From Rhipidocladum racemiflorum (taxonomy: Eukaryota > Streptophyta > Magnoliopsida > Poales > Poaceae): a stretch of 64,000 nucleotides of DNA. Below the pieces are notes generated by a model. The model made no database searches and was not told the DNA's origin. It worked only from the letters and a program-made list of their open reading frames with translations. A program made the position numbers and the translations under genes. Positions within the stretch are counted from its first letter, which is position 1. Every line of letters starts with the position of its first letter. The DNA is taken from the NCBI GenBank assembly GCA_036346355.1, contig CM070585.1:9315001-9379000 (forward strand), written 5' to 3'. Of the stretch, positions 23,564 to 34,133 are shown piece by piece.

Positions 23564-23845
23564 TGTTGGAAACTATTCAAGACTTACTAAAATTATTGAT
23601 TTACCGTGTCATAAAGGCAAGTAGATCATGATACAATCGACAATTAGATCAAAATAGTTGGCTTATTTCTTTAGTTAGGCTTTCTATATTTAGTGTTTGA
23701 CTTAGTTACCAAGTTGATTAGGTTGACCGTTCATTATAAAAGGGTATGTATGTTCGAGTTTGAGAATAACACAAAAAAATATCCTAAAACTTATATATTC
23801 TTTTTCGTATTTGTGTGTGTTAATGATTCATGGCTAAATCAAACC
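23564..23845 (+). repeat. Right LTR of the 10-kb retroelement
   Basis: It starts TGTTGGAAAC and ends at ...CTAAATCAAACC, next to the GGCAC target duplication. It aligns with the left LTR at 13829 and is about 100 bp longer. A promoter-like TTATAAAAGGGT (about 23734-23745) lies in the part missing from the left LTR. Confidence 0.75.
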
Positions 23846-24225
23846 GGCACGAGGCCTCGGACATGATGCCGCGGTAGTCCATCGCCGTGACGGAGGTCAC
23901 CGGCAGGCGGGTCCGCAGCTCGACCATGAAGCGGTTGAGGTCGCAGAGGTTGAGCAGCTTGTGGCCGCTGATGGTCTGGTACTTGCTAATCACCATGGGG
24001 AGCTCCTGGCTGAAGAACTACAGGTGCAGCGCGAGCACGCAGAGCGGTATGGACTGGAGCACGTGCAACGACTGCTGAGGCGACTGCAGCGCGACGCGGT
24101 AGCTCGGCCGGCCATACCTGTAGCCCCACTGCCCGAAACATGTGTCGCCATACGCGACGCCGCACAACAACCTCAGCTCATGTGCCCCTTCCTCGCTGTG
24201 TCCACAAGGCTCACCTTCCTTGCAA
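23846..24225 (-). pseudogene. PTC1/MS1-like pseudogene, fragment 4
   Basis: The minus strand reads V-S-L-V-D-T-A-R-K-G-H-M, then in a shifted frame E-L-R-L-L-C-G-V-A-Y-G-D-T, G-Y-R-Y-G-R-P-S-Y, a stop, F-S-Q-E-L-P-M-V-I-S-K-Y-Q, S-G-H-K-L-L-N-L, V-T-S-V-T-A-M-D-Y-R-G and I-M-S-E-A-S-C-R. This is the central domain of PTC1/MS7. Inactivating lesions are a 1-bp deletion after H-M (about 24185), an in-frame TAG at 24020-24018 and the retroelement junction directly after S-C-R. The fragment begins at a plausible natural splice acceptor (gcaaggaag|GTGAGC). Confidence 0.88.
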
Positions 24226-25213
24226 CACATTACCAAAAAATGTCAAGTTCTATGTGATAGCTCGTTACTCATACAGTATATATACTAGATGCGCATACAT
24301 AGTGTCACACCGCCCAGGAGTGTGACATCATGAGAGGGTGTTTTTCGAAAATCATGTCTTTTTTTTCAGGGAAGCATGGCCCAAACTTGGGAACATTTTT
24401 TTTAGGTTTCGCTGGGAAAATGGACCTAGGTGCGAGTTTCCAAAAAAACTGGCATAAGCGTAATTCTGAAAAAATGCAGAAGGTCATTGTCGGTGAAAGC
24501 ACAAAAATTCTGAATTCCGAGGCCCCCTTTGCAAAAAAAAAGGGGATCTGGATGTAATTTTTGGGATTTCAGCGTTTTAAATCCGGGATATGGATGTAAT
24601 TTTCAAAATTTCTAGGGGTTTCCAAAAAAAGGGGGCCTAAGCACATTTTCGGGTCATTCTCGACGAAAACAAAAAAAAAATCTAAATGCCGGGGGGGCCT
24701 TTGAAGAAAACCGGGAGCTATATGTAATTTTCAGGGTTTTAGCGTCTTAAATCCTTGACATGGATGTAATTTACGAAATTTCTGGAGGCCTTCACAAAAA
24801 ACCAAAGAAGTACATTTTTTCTAAGGCTCTTTACGCTAAAAAGGACCAAAACACTATTTATATGAAATTTCAGGAGCTTCTCGCAAAAAAAAGCCGGCTC
24901 CACGTGGTGGCGCCACACGCTCGCGCCACGTGTGAGCCGCAGAAAAACCACGCGAACATTGGGCTAGGGGCAAGACGACATACTGCTGTGCCATGCGCGC
25001 GCTGTTAAGAATCAACGACGTTAAAATACTTAACGCGTACAAATAGGGTTTCAAAGTGGGAACACTGCGCAACGTGAAACGACCACATCTGCTTAAAAAC
25101 AACTTGCCTCACTGCGGAGGCCGAAAAGTTGCCCGCTTTAATATATGGAGTATACGACGTCGCGCGTGGCACAATGGAAGTACATTTGCGATACATGTTA
25201 CGACGTCACGTAC
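24226..25213 (-). other. Former intron 1 of the PTC1-like gene, with repeat insertion
   Basis: The donor (CACGTAAG|gtacgtg, 25214/25213) and acceptor (near 24226) fit an ancestral intron between the codons for A-L-H-V-R and V-S-L-V-D. The content is a diverged repeat in which a unit with GGATGTAATTTTC, AATTTCT and AAATCC recurs about every 180 bp (24.55-24.79 kb). Confidence 0.55.
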
Positions 25214-25484
25214 CTTACGTGCAAGGCTGAGCATATGCGGTCCCAAAGGTCCATGATCTGGTGGCCGGAGACGAAGACGTGGAGGCCGACGAGGTGGCCA
25301 TAGCCGTTGAGGTGCAAGATGCTGTGCAGCAGGTGGCTCCTGGAGGACGTCGTCCCTTTTGATGATGGTGCTTTCTCCAAGCCGCCGTGGTTGATCCCGT
25401 AGCACAGGCCATCAGCTTCCACTGATGGCTCCCTCTTCGGCAGCACGAAGTGGAACCTCTTGCTGCATACAGATGCCGGCCCCA
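25214..25484 (-). pseudogene. PTC1/MS1-like pseudogene, fragment 3
   Basis: The minus strand reads W-G-R-H-L, C-S-K-R-F-H-F-V-L-P-K-R-E, E-A-D-G-L-C-Y-G-I-N-H-G-G, H-L-L-H, H-L-N-G-Y-G-H-L-V, V-S-G-H-Q-I-M-D-L-W-D and R-I-C-S-A-L-H-V-R, ending at the intron 1 donor. The order and spacing fit the N-terminal half of PTC1/MS7. A single-base loss near C-S-K-R and a short in-frame deletion before V-S-G-H-Q are seen. Much of the frame is intact. Confidence 0.88.
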
Positions 25485-26550
25485 ACCTGTAAAACGATGG
25501 GAATTCTCCTGGTAATGCGCACAACTGATTTGCGTAAGTTCGTATAGCGGAGTGTCTAAACCTCATATGTATACACGTTACCGTTGATTGCATGAAAGGG
25601 TTAATACTGGAGTGTGTACCGATATGACGGCAGAGGTGACATTGGTGGTGTCAAGGATTCAAATTTCGTTTTCGGACTCTATCTCGGGACTGACCGAAAT
25701 CAAAAATTTCAATGAGATTCGAAAATTTCGAATAAAATTCAAACCAAATTTAAAAACCAAATTTCAAATCTGGTTTTTTTCAACCAAAAAATCTGAGATC
25801 TCGGCTGAAATCACCAAGACCTCGACCCACATTGAACTGATCGAAAATGGTCCAAAACACATCAAACAAATTTGAAAAAAAATTTGGATGGTCCTAACAC
25901 ATCATTAATGTTCCCATAAAAATTTCAGATAATGATCAAGCATGAGGAATTTTTAAAAAATCTAACAGTGCCATTGTCCTTATAAAAGGCTAGCCGGCAA
26001 ATTTAAACGGAATGGAAAATGGTGCAAACCACATTAAAAACTTTTGAAAATTTTTGTGGATGGTCCTAACATATTCATAATATTCTCATAAAATTTTCAG
26101 ATGATGATCAATCCTTAAGAATTTTTAAAAATTCAAATAGTGCTACTAAAGACGAACTGATAAAATTCACCTGAATGAAAAATAGTACAAACCACTTTAG
26201 AAAATTTTAAATTTTTTTCTAAATGGTCCTAACACATCCATAATATTCCCATAAAATTTTCAGATAATGATCAATTTAGATAAATTTTAAAAAAATCGGA
26301 CAGTCTTAACCGACAAATTGAATCGACCAAAAAATGGGAAAAAAACATGTCAAAATTTTTTGAAATTTTTTATGGATGATCTTGACCCTAAATCCAATGC
26401 ACAAAAATTAAAATCTGGCAAAAAAACCATCAAATTTCGGTTGAAATCGTCGAGAAATCCAAAATTACTACAGCAATTTGAGTTTTTAATTTTTTTTTAT
26501 TTGGTCGAGATTTAAGATTTTGGGGTTCAAAATCTGAAATTTTGGGTCCT
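25485..26550. repeat. AT-rich insertion between pseudogene fragments 2 and 3
   Basis: It contains four imperfect tandem units with GATGGTCCTAACAC and CATAAAATTTTCAGATAATG at about 25890, 26062, 26225 and 26378 (spacing 172, 163 and 153 bp). They are preceded by a stretch dense in GAAATTTCG-like words. No coding frame is present. No clear terminal repeats or target duplication were found. About ten residues of the host gene, including an expected Cys-x2-Cys pair, are lost at the junction. Confidence 0.55.
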
Positions 26551-26602
26551 TGGGCGATGCGGCCACCTCCTCCTCGACGACGAAGAGCCTCACGACGGCT
26601 GG
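26551..26602 (-). pseudogene. PTC1/MS1-like pseudogene, fragment 2
   Basis: The minus strand gives P-A-V-V-R-L-F-V-V-E-E-E-V-A-A-S-P, a 17-residue match to the segment that follows the N-terminal block in PTC1. It is bounded by a run of 13 G (26601-26613) on one side and the AT-rich insertion on the other. Confidence 0.82.
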
Positions 26603-27160
26603 GGGGGGGGGGGCCTCCAAAGCGGCATTGTCAGAGATGAAATGGCTTGTTGAGTTGTAGAATATGCATTCAGTCCTATCGTGACTCAGTTTCATGTGAA
26701 TATTAAATTGGTAATTGGATGCTGATCCTTCACAGCTTCACTTACTTGATCGGAGACTCAGACTGACGACCTCAGCAGCTCACACGGCGTCGCTGCTCCC
26801 GGCCGGCCTGCCGGGCCACCGCTCAGCACTCGCCGTTGACTGCTCCCTGCCGCCGCCTGATCCCCACCGCCTGCTGCTTCGCTAGTGCTGCTCCGCCGCT
26901 TTCCTTCGTGGCTTCGTTAGTGCTGCCGTAGCCTTGACGCTTCGCTTTCTTGCTAGTTGGTAGTTGGCAGTTGGCTAGTTGCCTGATGCTTTCGCTTGCT
27001 AGTTGCCTAATGCCTAATTGCCTGGGCGTTTTGCTTGCTGCCCGCCTGGACATTTTGCTTGCTGTCCAGTGCTTGTGCACCCGAGTCACACAACGTGCTA
27101 CTGCTACCGGCCCATTTACTACATTGATCTATGGGCTTTGAGCCAGGCACGCCGGGCCTT
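26603..27160. repeat. Insertion between pseudogene fragments 1 and 2
   Basis: About 560 bp of DNA foreign to the gene, starting at a G13/C13 run. It is GC-rich in the middle (26.75-26.95 kb), with TTGCCTAATGCC/TAGTTGCC-type short repeats at 26.95-27.03 kb. No terminal inverted repeat or coding sequence was recognised. Confidence 0.45.
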
Positions 27161-27371
27161 GCAACAGCTTGAGCAGAAACAACCAGCACTTGGTCTCTCC
27201 CTGGACGCCAGCCTCCAGGTGCGCGAAGACGACCAGTGTCCTGACGTTGTTCCTGAAGGCGCCGGCGAACTGCGCCGGGTAGCCGGGCTGGCAGAACGAC
27301 TCGAACCGGAACAGCATCTCCCCGGGCTTCCTCCGCCGCAAGCTCCCCAGGCCGATCGCCATCTTAGCCAT
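27161..27371 (-). pseudogene. PTC1/MS1-like pseudogene, fragment 1 (start codon and N-terminus)
   Basis: An ATG at 27371-27369 begins M-A-K-M-A-I-G-L-G-S-L-R-R-R-K, followed by G-E-M-L-F-R-F-E-S-F-C-Q-P-G-Y-P, A-G-A-F-R-N-N-V-R-T-L and A-H-L-E-A-G-V-Q-G-E-T-K-C-W. This is the conserved N-terminus of PTC1/MS7, nuclear PHD-finger regulators of tapetal cell death and pollen wall formation. About 65 codons are unbroken, then the insertion starts after L-L-K-L-L-Q. Together the six fragments cover most of the roughly 680-residue family length in the right order, so this is one disrupted gene and not scattered captures. Confidence 0.9.
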
Positions 27372-28775
27372 GCCTACTAAAACTTAATTTGCAAGCGTCC
27401 CGTTCCCAAAGACCGATCTTGTGTACCTACCGTAGTCGTGTAGATCAGGATGGGTTCTAATAGTAGTAGTTCCTTAGGCTTCTCAGCGGGAAGTGCCCGA
27501 AGAGACAAAAGCCTTCTTCTTTCAGCTTCTGTACAGTTCTATTTTTTTTTAAAAAAAAAGATTGTTTACCGAATAAGAAGATTCTAGATAGTTTCTTTCA
27601 CAATCAGAAACTGCTCTATGCATAAAATCAAAATCCAACTAAAACCTAATTCTTACTGATTCTCATCGGTCTGATCTGAAACCTAGAAGTTTCAACCAGT
27701 CCAACTTTATTCTTCCATAATCAAAATAACTTCTCTCGATTTGAAACCTAGAAGTTTCAACCGGTCCGACCTTATTCTTCCATAATCAAAATAGCTTCTC
27801 TCGTAATAAAAAAAACTATAACGCAGAAGCTGAAACGAAAAGCTTCGCTGGTCTAGCGAGGGAGTATGCGCGCGTGATCAGTTGATGAGCTCTATAAACA
27901 ACGGAGAGCATCCTTCTCGACATGGTGCTCACAACATGGCTCCTCTGCTCAGCTGTTCTGGAAACTTTGCACACAGCACCTAGAGGTTTTTTCTCTCTCT
28001 GTAGTTTGGAACACATAAATTTCACATGAAGCTGTTCATTATATACAGCAATTGGAAAATTTTCTGTGTTACAGACGGGGTCTAATGAGTGAATGCATGT
28101 CTATCTTTGAATTGCTATCAATCTATAACCATCGAGGCAATTGGTAATGCTAAGGTAAATGTTCTGGCCAACTCTTGTCCTTAGGGAAAAAAAACAACAC
28201 TTAATCAGAATAACAAGTAGATATCATTGATGAAGGCCACAAGGGGAAATCATTAATTAGTAGATCCTGTTTGATATATGCCTTGCCTAACTGAATGGTA
28301 GGAGGCGATAGTTTAAGATCAGGGGAATCGTTTTTTTACATTGTTGACAGGAACAGAATGGAATGCATGGTCAATGCACTGCCACCCTTACAGCGTGGAG
28401 AAGTAGGTGGCCCAGATGGCCATTGTGAGCTCTTTCTTAAATGCGTACCATTTCCATTTCCTAAGTTAACATCAAATTCTCACATATGAAGCAGCTACGA
28501 GCCTGGTGAAATTCAAAGGCATGAACCAGCCCTGTTGTTCTCTGTCCTTGCGACCTAGCATCTGCCAATTGCTCCGTTATATATGCACTACCATGAGCTG
28601 CAGAGCTTCTCAGAAGGTTTCTTATTGTCCACGTGGAGTATTCGCACCAGAATTCATCGATAAATGATCCGCATGATCATAATGTACACTGTGGGTGCAG
28701 TAATGGTCTACGGTCTACGGTCTACGTGGTCAGGATGCCTGATTAGGCTATAGCCCAGTTATGATCGCACCAAGG
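27372..28775. other. Upstream flank of the PTC1-like pseudogene / downstream flank of the YaaW-like gene
   Basis: This would hold the former promoter of the pseudogene (minus strand) and the 3' region of the gene at 28776. A 65-bp tandem duplication (GAAACCTAGAAGTTTCAACC at 27678 and 27743) is present. At 28370-28392 a 23-bp copy of an exon of the neighbouring gene occurs. No other gene is supported. Confidence 0.5.
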
Positions 28776-31700
28776 TCATTCGTCAGGAGATTCTACGTAG
28801 CATGTCCGAGTCAGCCGAATCTGTTAGGAAGGCTACATGTGAATCAATGCAGCCATAGTGAGTTAGTGACCAAACAATGAAATAAGGTGAACTTCACCTG
28901 AGCAAAGGCATATATTGCCTGCACGATCCTGGCATAATCTGTCCCAAGCATTTGAATCACAATATCAGCCAAGAGTGTCCCCCACATTCTGTTAGCGTTA
29001 AGTGATAATAAAACAAAAATTAGTGCCTGTTATAGGCTGCTTTGCATTTCAACAGAACACAAAAATATTACATGGGAAAAGGAGGATTTAAATTTGAATA
29101 AATCATGGTGCAAGATATATACCAAGAAGCAATAAAATCAGAAGTGTTAGTTTAAGAAGTCAAACAATAAAAGCATTATGCAGCCAGAAAAAATTGCAAC
29201 TAACAATTTAAAATTGTTCACCAAAAAAATATAGAAACAATGTCAGAATTTTGTAGGAACCATTCAGAAGCTGAAAGTTTTTTTTTAAAAAAAATAATAT
29301 GTGCAAGTAACAGCTTCAAAATATATTAATGGCAACATACATCGGTCCAAGAAACGTCATGACACTCCTAAGACCAACATATCTAGATGCTGCACGAGCC
29401 AAACCCTGACATACATTCAAGACGATTATTAAAACATGCCATGCTATATGTGCAATCTTAAGATAAAGGAGTGGGGATAATACCAATAATGTGCAAAAAT
29501 AGTTCCTAACAAAAGATGACATTACCTGCCTAGCTACAAGCAAGCCAGCTCTAGACTCCAGGTTAACAGCAGCTAATCGTCCACCCTGGAAATGGCAAAC
29601 TTCAATACATTCCAAGGGATAATCTATTATGACAGCTGCAAAAATCGGTTGCAGCTTGCACTTATGGTCTGTCTGTAAGTCAAGCTTTGCCAATGCCATT
29701 GTCCAGATGAGGTCAGAAAGCAAAAGCTTATAGTAAAACAAGAAGCACTACTGAATGTTCAAGCTAAATCATAACGAATAATTGAAAGGATGAACATATA
29801 TCTATCGCTCTGTTAAAACAATTATAAGATGAGCGCATAAAAAAAACATGAACATTAAACCAAATGGAATCAATTTAAAATAGGTATACCTGCTTAACAA
29901 GTTCCTTCTTTATCTCATAATTAGCAGCCTCCATCAGAAGCTTTCCAGATAGTCTCTTGGCTAACTACCATAATGGTAAGTAATATTAAAGAAAAACAAC
30001 GCTGTGCGAAGCAATATAATTCAATATGCCAACACAGAAATTGTATGTCCTACCGATTCATAGATCGTTTTCACAGTCAATGCACTGCCACCCTTACATA
30101 AAGAATAAGATTTGAAATTAGTAAACAATTGGAGGATCACAAAGAAAAGGGATAAAATAAGGATTGCAAAGAACCTTTAGGAATGTACTTTCTAGTCCCT
30201 TTGCTCCAATCCTCCAAGCAGCATCAGTAAGCACCTTCCACTTACTTACTCCAAGGCTAGAGTTTTCTTTCGTAGATTTCTGTTTATCCCATGGAAATGA
30301 AACCAGGTCTTTCTGATGGCTAAATCCATGAGAAAAAGAAAGTTAACATTCAAGATCATTACTGTGGCCAAGAGAGTAGACTAGTAGACTTGCAAGGGGA
30401 TTCATAGCTAGAGTGAATAGGCCATAAAGTTTCCGAACACAAAGGAATAGTTCAAGAATAAAATGGCAGTTGTATGCGATGCTGACTAACATAGCAAAAT
30501 GCGGTGTATACAGGTACAAAATTTGAGGCCATTCTCATATATCCCAAGGACATTTTGAATGTGGGTATCCTTACAGTTTCACGCATATGCACGTACCTTG
30601 AATATTCATCCAGGAGGTGAAGAAATATTTCCGTCTCAAGGTCTGCAGTACATAATTTACTAGAGCATTGAACACTGAATTTTCTTCTTACTCCAAGTAA
30701 TACATTCCTGTATGATGGCCTCCATCCCCTACAACAACAATTGGTAAACGTGCAAAACGTTCTGTTAAAAGCTTCACTAAGGTGGTGAACTAGAGCAGTT
30801 TAAGTTGCAGGGTAATCAATCCAATAAAGGTAAATTTCTTATTTGAGACACAAGAAAACAAAAGGCTAATTAACTGACCTTATAATTGAGCGGGCGTCTG
30901 CAGCAAGATACAAGAACCTTGACTCTAATTTTGAGATGAAAATATCTCTTTCCTCGATATTATCCAAAGCAACAACAGAATCTGAATTCGGTCTTCTTGC
31001 AATTGATTTAAACAAAGGGCTAAAATAGCTGCAAAATAAAGGAAATACAAAACAAACTTTTATGTCGGCAAGGTGAAACATTGGAATAGTATGATAAGTA
31101 GATCTAGTGCCACAACTTTTTATGGAAGTCCCATGTTACAAACTCAGGTAGGCCAGTACATCTGCCTGAACCAATCAGCAAACTAAACAAAAATTGAGGA
31201 AAGGGAAACCAGTATGGTCAACTGCTCTTCAAAATTGTAACTCCACGCTCAGGACCCGTTTGGAACGCAGGAATTTCACAGGAATTAGTTCATTTTTTGC
31301 AGGTACAGGAAAATTTTCATGCGGTCCAAACAGGTCCTCAATATGGCCATGTACTGTCACAATGGCATAACCATCCGAAGGAAGCACCAGAATAGCCAGC
31401 CAAAACTAGCTGAGGCTTGCTTCAAGATTTGTGTAATTTGTATTGAGAGGGAAAGCATAGAAGCACCACTCAAACTGAGAGGCTTGCTTCAAGATTTGTG
31501 CAATTTGTATTGAGAGGGAAAGTACAGAGGCACTGCTCAAACTAGTACCAATTTGCACTTGCATTGTACACCAATAGTATATTCAAGCTATCATCGAAAT
31601 TACAATCTAAACATTCCGATTTAGTCTTAAAAAACCAATACTATTATCCAAACCAACCAATCTAGTTATCTCAGTGCTACTACAAAACAGCATTAGAGGT

Positions 31701-32125
31701 TTAGAATAATCAGCAAGCGATCGAACCTGGTACCGTAGAGTATCTCCTCGAGCTCCATCAGCTCCTCGTCGGTGGCGAGCTCGAGCACCAGCCTCAGCTC
31801 CGGGTCAGACATGCCTTAAAAAAGCACACAAGTATCACTACACAAGTCAAGGTCACACCAAAGCGCCACTTTCGTTACGCCGAGTACCTTCTGCCGCGGC
31901 CGCAGCGGAGGGCGAGGTGGCCGCGCGGGGAGGGAGAAGGGGCTGGAGGGCCTGAGCCATGTAGGTGCCGCCGGGGCGAGGAGTGGCCGAGACCGCACGA
32001 GCGCGGCGGTCGGCTGAGGGGGGCAAGGTTGGGGCTGTCCGTGATGTGGGTAAGGGGCAAAGTGAGGACCGGGAAGTGGTGGTGGAGATGAATGGGAGGG
32101 GTTTGGCCGTCGCGGCGGCGGCCAT
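28776..32125 (-). CDS. YaaW/UPF0174-like protein, predicted plastid-targeted, 11 exons, 375 aa
   Basis: Exons (minus strand): 32125-31888, 31814-31727, 31028-30879, 30728-30597, 30319-30175, 30092-30054, 29964-29890, 29585-29526, 29405-29341, 28988-28898, 28820-28776. Every intron has GT/AG ends, all phases join, and the 1128-nt CDS has no internal stop. Residues 1-80 are rich in Ala, Ser, Thr, Pro and Arg and poor in acids, like a chloroplast transit peptide. The core starts M-S-D-P-E-L-R, A-T-D-E-E-L, then R-F-L-Y-L-A-A-D-A-R, G-W-R-P-S-Y-R, D-L-E-T-E-I-F-L-H-L-L, G-G-S-A-L, A-A-S-R-Y and D-Y-A-R-I-V-Q-A-I-Y-A-F-A-Q-I-R-L-T-R. I recognise this as the plant/cyanobacterial branch of the YaaW family, whose function is unknown as far as I know. 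The neighbour downstream on the same strand is the PTC1-like pseudogene. A Mutator-like element lies just upstream. Confidence 0.88.
31252..31337 (+). mobile_element. 86-bp MITE in an intron of the YaaW-like gene
   Basis: The ends GGACCCGTTTGGA and TCCAAACAGGTCC are inverted repeats. TCA flanks both sides (31249-31251 and 31338-31340), the 3-bp duplication size of PIF/Harbinger-type MITEs. It lies in the intron between exons 2 and 3. A 67-bp tandem duplication (GGCTTGCTTCAAGATTTGTG at 31414 and 31481) lies in the same intron. Confidence 0.7.
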
Positions 32126-32214
32126 TAGCGGCGGCTACGATCGCCGGCGGAGGGTGCGTTGGATCGATGGACCAGACCCGTGAGTTCGTGATAAGGTCTT
32201 TGTGGAACGCCCGT

Positions 32215-32754
32215 CTACAGGGGAAAAATCTGAAAAAAAAAGTTGGTTTTGTTGGTGAGCGTTTAATTTTTTTTTCTTTATTAGATGTTGCCTTTTGATT
32301 CATCTCGTGTTTTATCATTTTTTCTCAAAAAGATAAGAGAATAATAATTTGTTTATTATCGTGAGGAGATGTAACATAAATGAATAAATAGAGTTTTATT
32401 GCTAGTTTTTGTTTGTCGTGTTTCTTGTAGTTTTTTTTGTTCTTTTTTAAATAAATTATCATATTATTCTTTACATAATTTAATTTATGTAAAACTAGTA
32501 TATAATTAATATAAAAAAGCCATACCAAAAGAATAATATGTATTAGAGCATTTCTCAATATATTACATCACATACTAATAACTAAAGAGTAAATTAGTGG
32601 ACAGAGGTATATATACATCTAAAATCTAAAAAATTGAGTGTTCCTTGATAAAATAGTACTCGGAGGGGAGCAGAGGATTGGATATAAATATAAAAGCTTA
32701 AAGTTTGAGTATTATTTAGCAAAAAAACACTCAAATTCTTTCTGAACACTAACA
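32215..32754 (-). mobile_element. Mutator-like non-autonomous element upstream of the YaaW-like gene
   Basis: Reverse-complemented, it aligns along its length with the element at 48714-49259, sharing ACTCTTTAGTTATTAG, GATGTAATATATTGA, ATACATATTATTCTTT and ACATCTAATA. Its left end lies about 90 bp upstream of the gene's ATG, so it forms part of the promoter or 5' UTR. The ends are approximate and I could not confirm a 9-bp duplication for this copy. Confidence 0.5.
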
Positions 32755-33559
32755 AAATGTGTGGCTTTGCCCGGCTACTATTTTCTGTTACCTACGGTCA
32801 TTGAGAAAAACTACCATATAGAGATTTTGGTTGCATTTTGACTTGTGTTTGGTTTACTTTTATAAGATTTATTTGTGCTTCTACTTTTTTATTTACTATT
32901 TAATACAAAGTTGTATAATCAGTGTGGTTAAAACTGACGGTATATATAGGATTTGTTAATATTGTAAACTATACCAAATAAAAAAAACAAATGTAAGAAT
33001 ATATTCAGAGATTGTGATAGCTTAACTACTAATATGTCTTGTTTGACGACGGTGGCATTTAGATTCAGGTCTCGGTGTTTATCGAAATCCAACTATGAAG
33101 TTAGAGTAGGGTGTTGATAGCGGTGACATAGCAGGAGTGCTGCTAGCCATAGAACCGGCGGTGGCTTCAACAAGCAGCCAATAACAAAATTGAGTGGCAA
33201 GTAATGTTTTACGAGACGATAAATATTAAGAGGTGATATGGTAAGACGACAAAGACATTACTGGTGGTGTTGGGAGCCAGAGGAAAGATAGGGCGATGAG
33301 ATGGAGCAGCCGAACTGCCGACTGTGAAGTGTGAAGGAAGAAAACAACGGAGGTGGTTGTGCGGCGCTAGCGTCCAAGTTGCGTGTATGCGTGCGTGCCC
33401 TTTTGTTTGGAAAGTTGTGTGAAAGTGTAATGACCCCTTTGACGCAAATGACGCCATCTAGCAAGGAGTACTAATAGGCCTGGTAATTAGGGAATGGATC
33501 CGATGGGCTTAATTCGGCATCAGATGCCATGGTTCATATAAATGGGTGGGAAAAACTCA
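32755..33559. other. Spacer, no gene seen
   Basis: AT-rich to 33000, then mixed composition. Open frames on the minus strand (33209-33464) show no recognisable domain. Confidence 0.45.
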
Positions 33560-33567
33560 CGAGAGCT

Positions 33568-34125
33568 TATAGATGGTAATGGGATCCAAAAATCAAAATC
33601 CGATGGGTATTTACTCTATTAGAGGACGAGTATGAACCCTTTTTCATACCCGTGGGTCTATTAATGGACAACCTAGCGGGTAGAGCGGGTACGGTTCGTT
33701 CTGCTATTACCCGTACCTAATCACCCGTGGGTCTAGTCCACTAGCGATCCAGCCCAACCACCCAAGGCTTAACTGTGCAGCCCAACCAGTCAGCCGATCA
33801 AAATCTCTAAACCCTAGCTGCCTTATAAGATATGTTGTCCAAGGGCCAACTGTGCACTTTAGTATATATTTAATTTTTAATACGGATATCCATTACATTT
33901 TCATTGAATTGCCTTATAAGATATGTTCTTTGCGACTGCGAGGGCATCTCATCCATAATGCTTGGTGTGGGTTACCGTCGGGCCCAGATTACCGTATAGG
34001 TGCGAATGCACGGTAAATTTTGTACCCGCATGCAGGTATGGGTATTATAACGGGTAAATTTTACTAACACGGGTATGGATACGAGGTAGTGATACCCGCC
34101 GGGTATATATCTGTTGCCATCTCTA
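33568..34125 (+). mobile_element. Degenerate hAT MITE, 558 bp
   Basis: The ends TATAGATGGTAAT and (reverse-complemented) TAGAGATGGCAAC pair over 13 positions. The 8-bp flanks CGAGAGCT (33560-33567) and CTAGAGCT (34126-34133) differ at one base. GGGTAT / ATACCC motifs cluster at both ends, as in the other hAT elements of this window. Confidence 0.65.
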
Positions 34126-34133
34126 CTAGAGCT

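Larger units (their letters stand above)
13829..23845 (+). mobile_element. Non-autonomous LTR retrotransposon (LARD-like), with nested elements, 10,017 bp
   Basis: It is flanked by the 5-bp duplication GGCAC at 13824-13828 and 23846-23850. It starts TGTTGGAAAC; a second LTR starting TGTTGGAAAC lies at 23564. A primer-binding site (GGTATCAGAGC, initiator tRNA-Met type) sits at about 14017-14027, directly behind the left LTR. A purine-rich tract (aggagacaaa) precedes the right LTR. No gag or pol reading frame remains. The insertion cuts the PTC1-like gene between the codons for S-C-R and the following W-S-A-K-R region. Confidence 0.8.
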
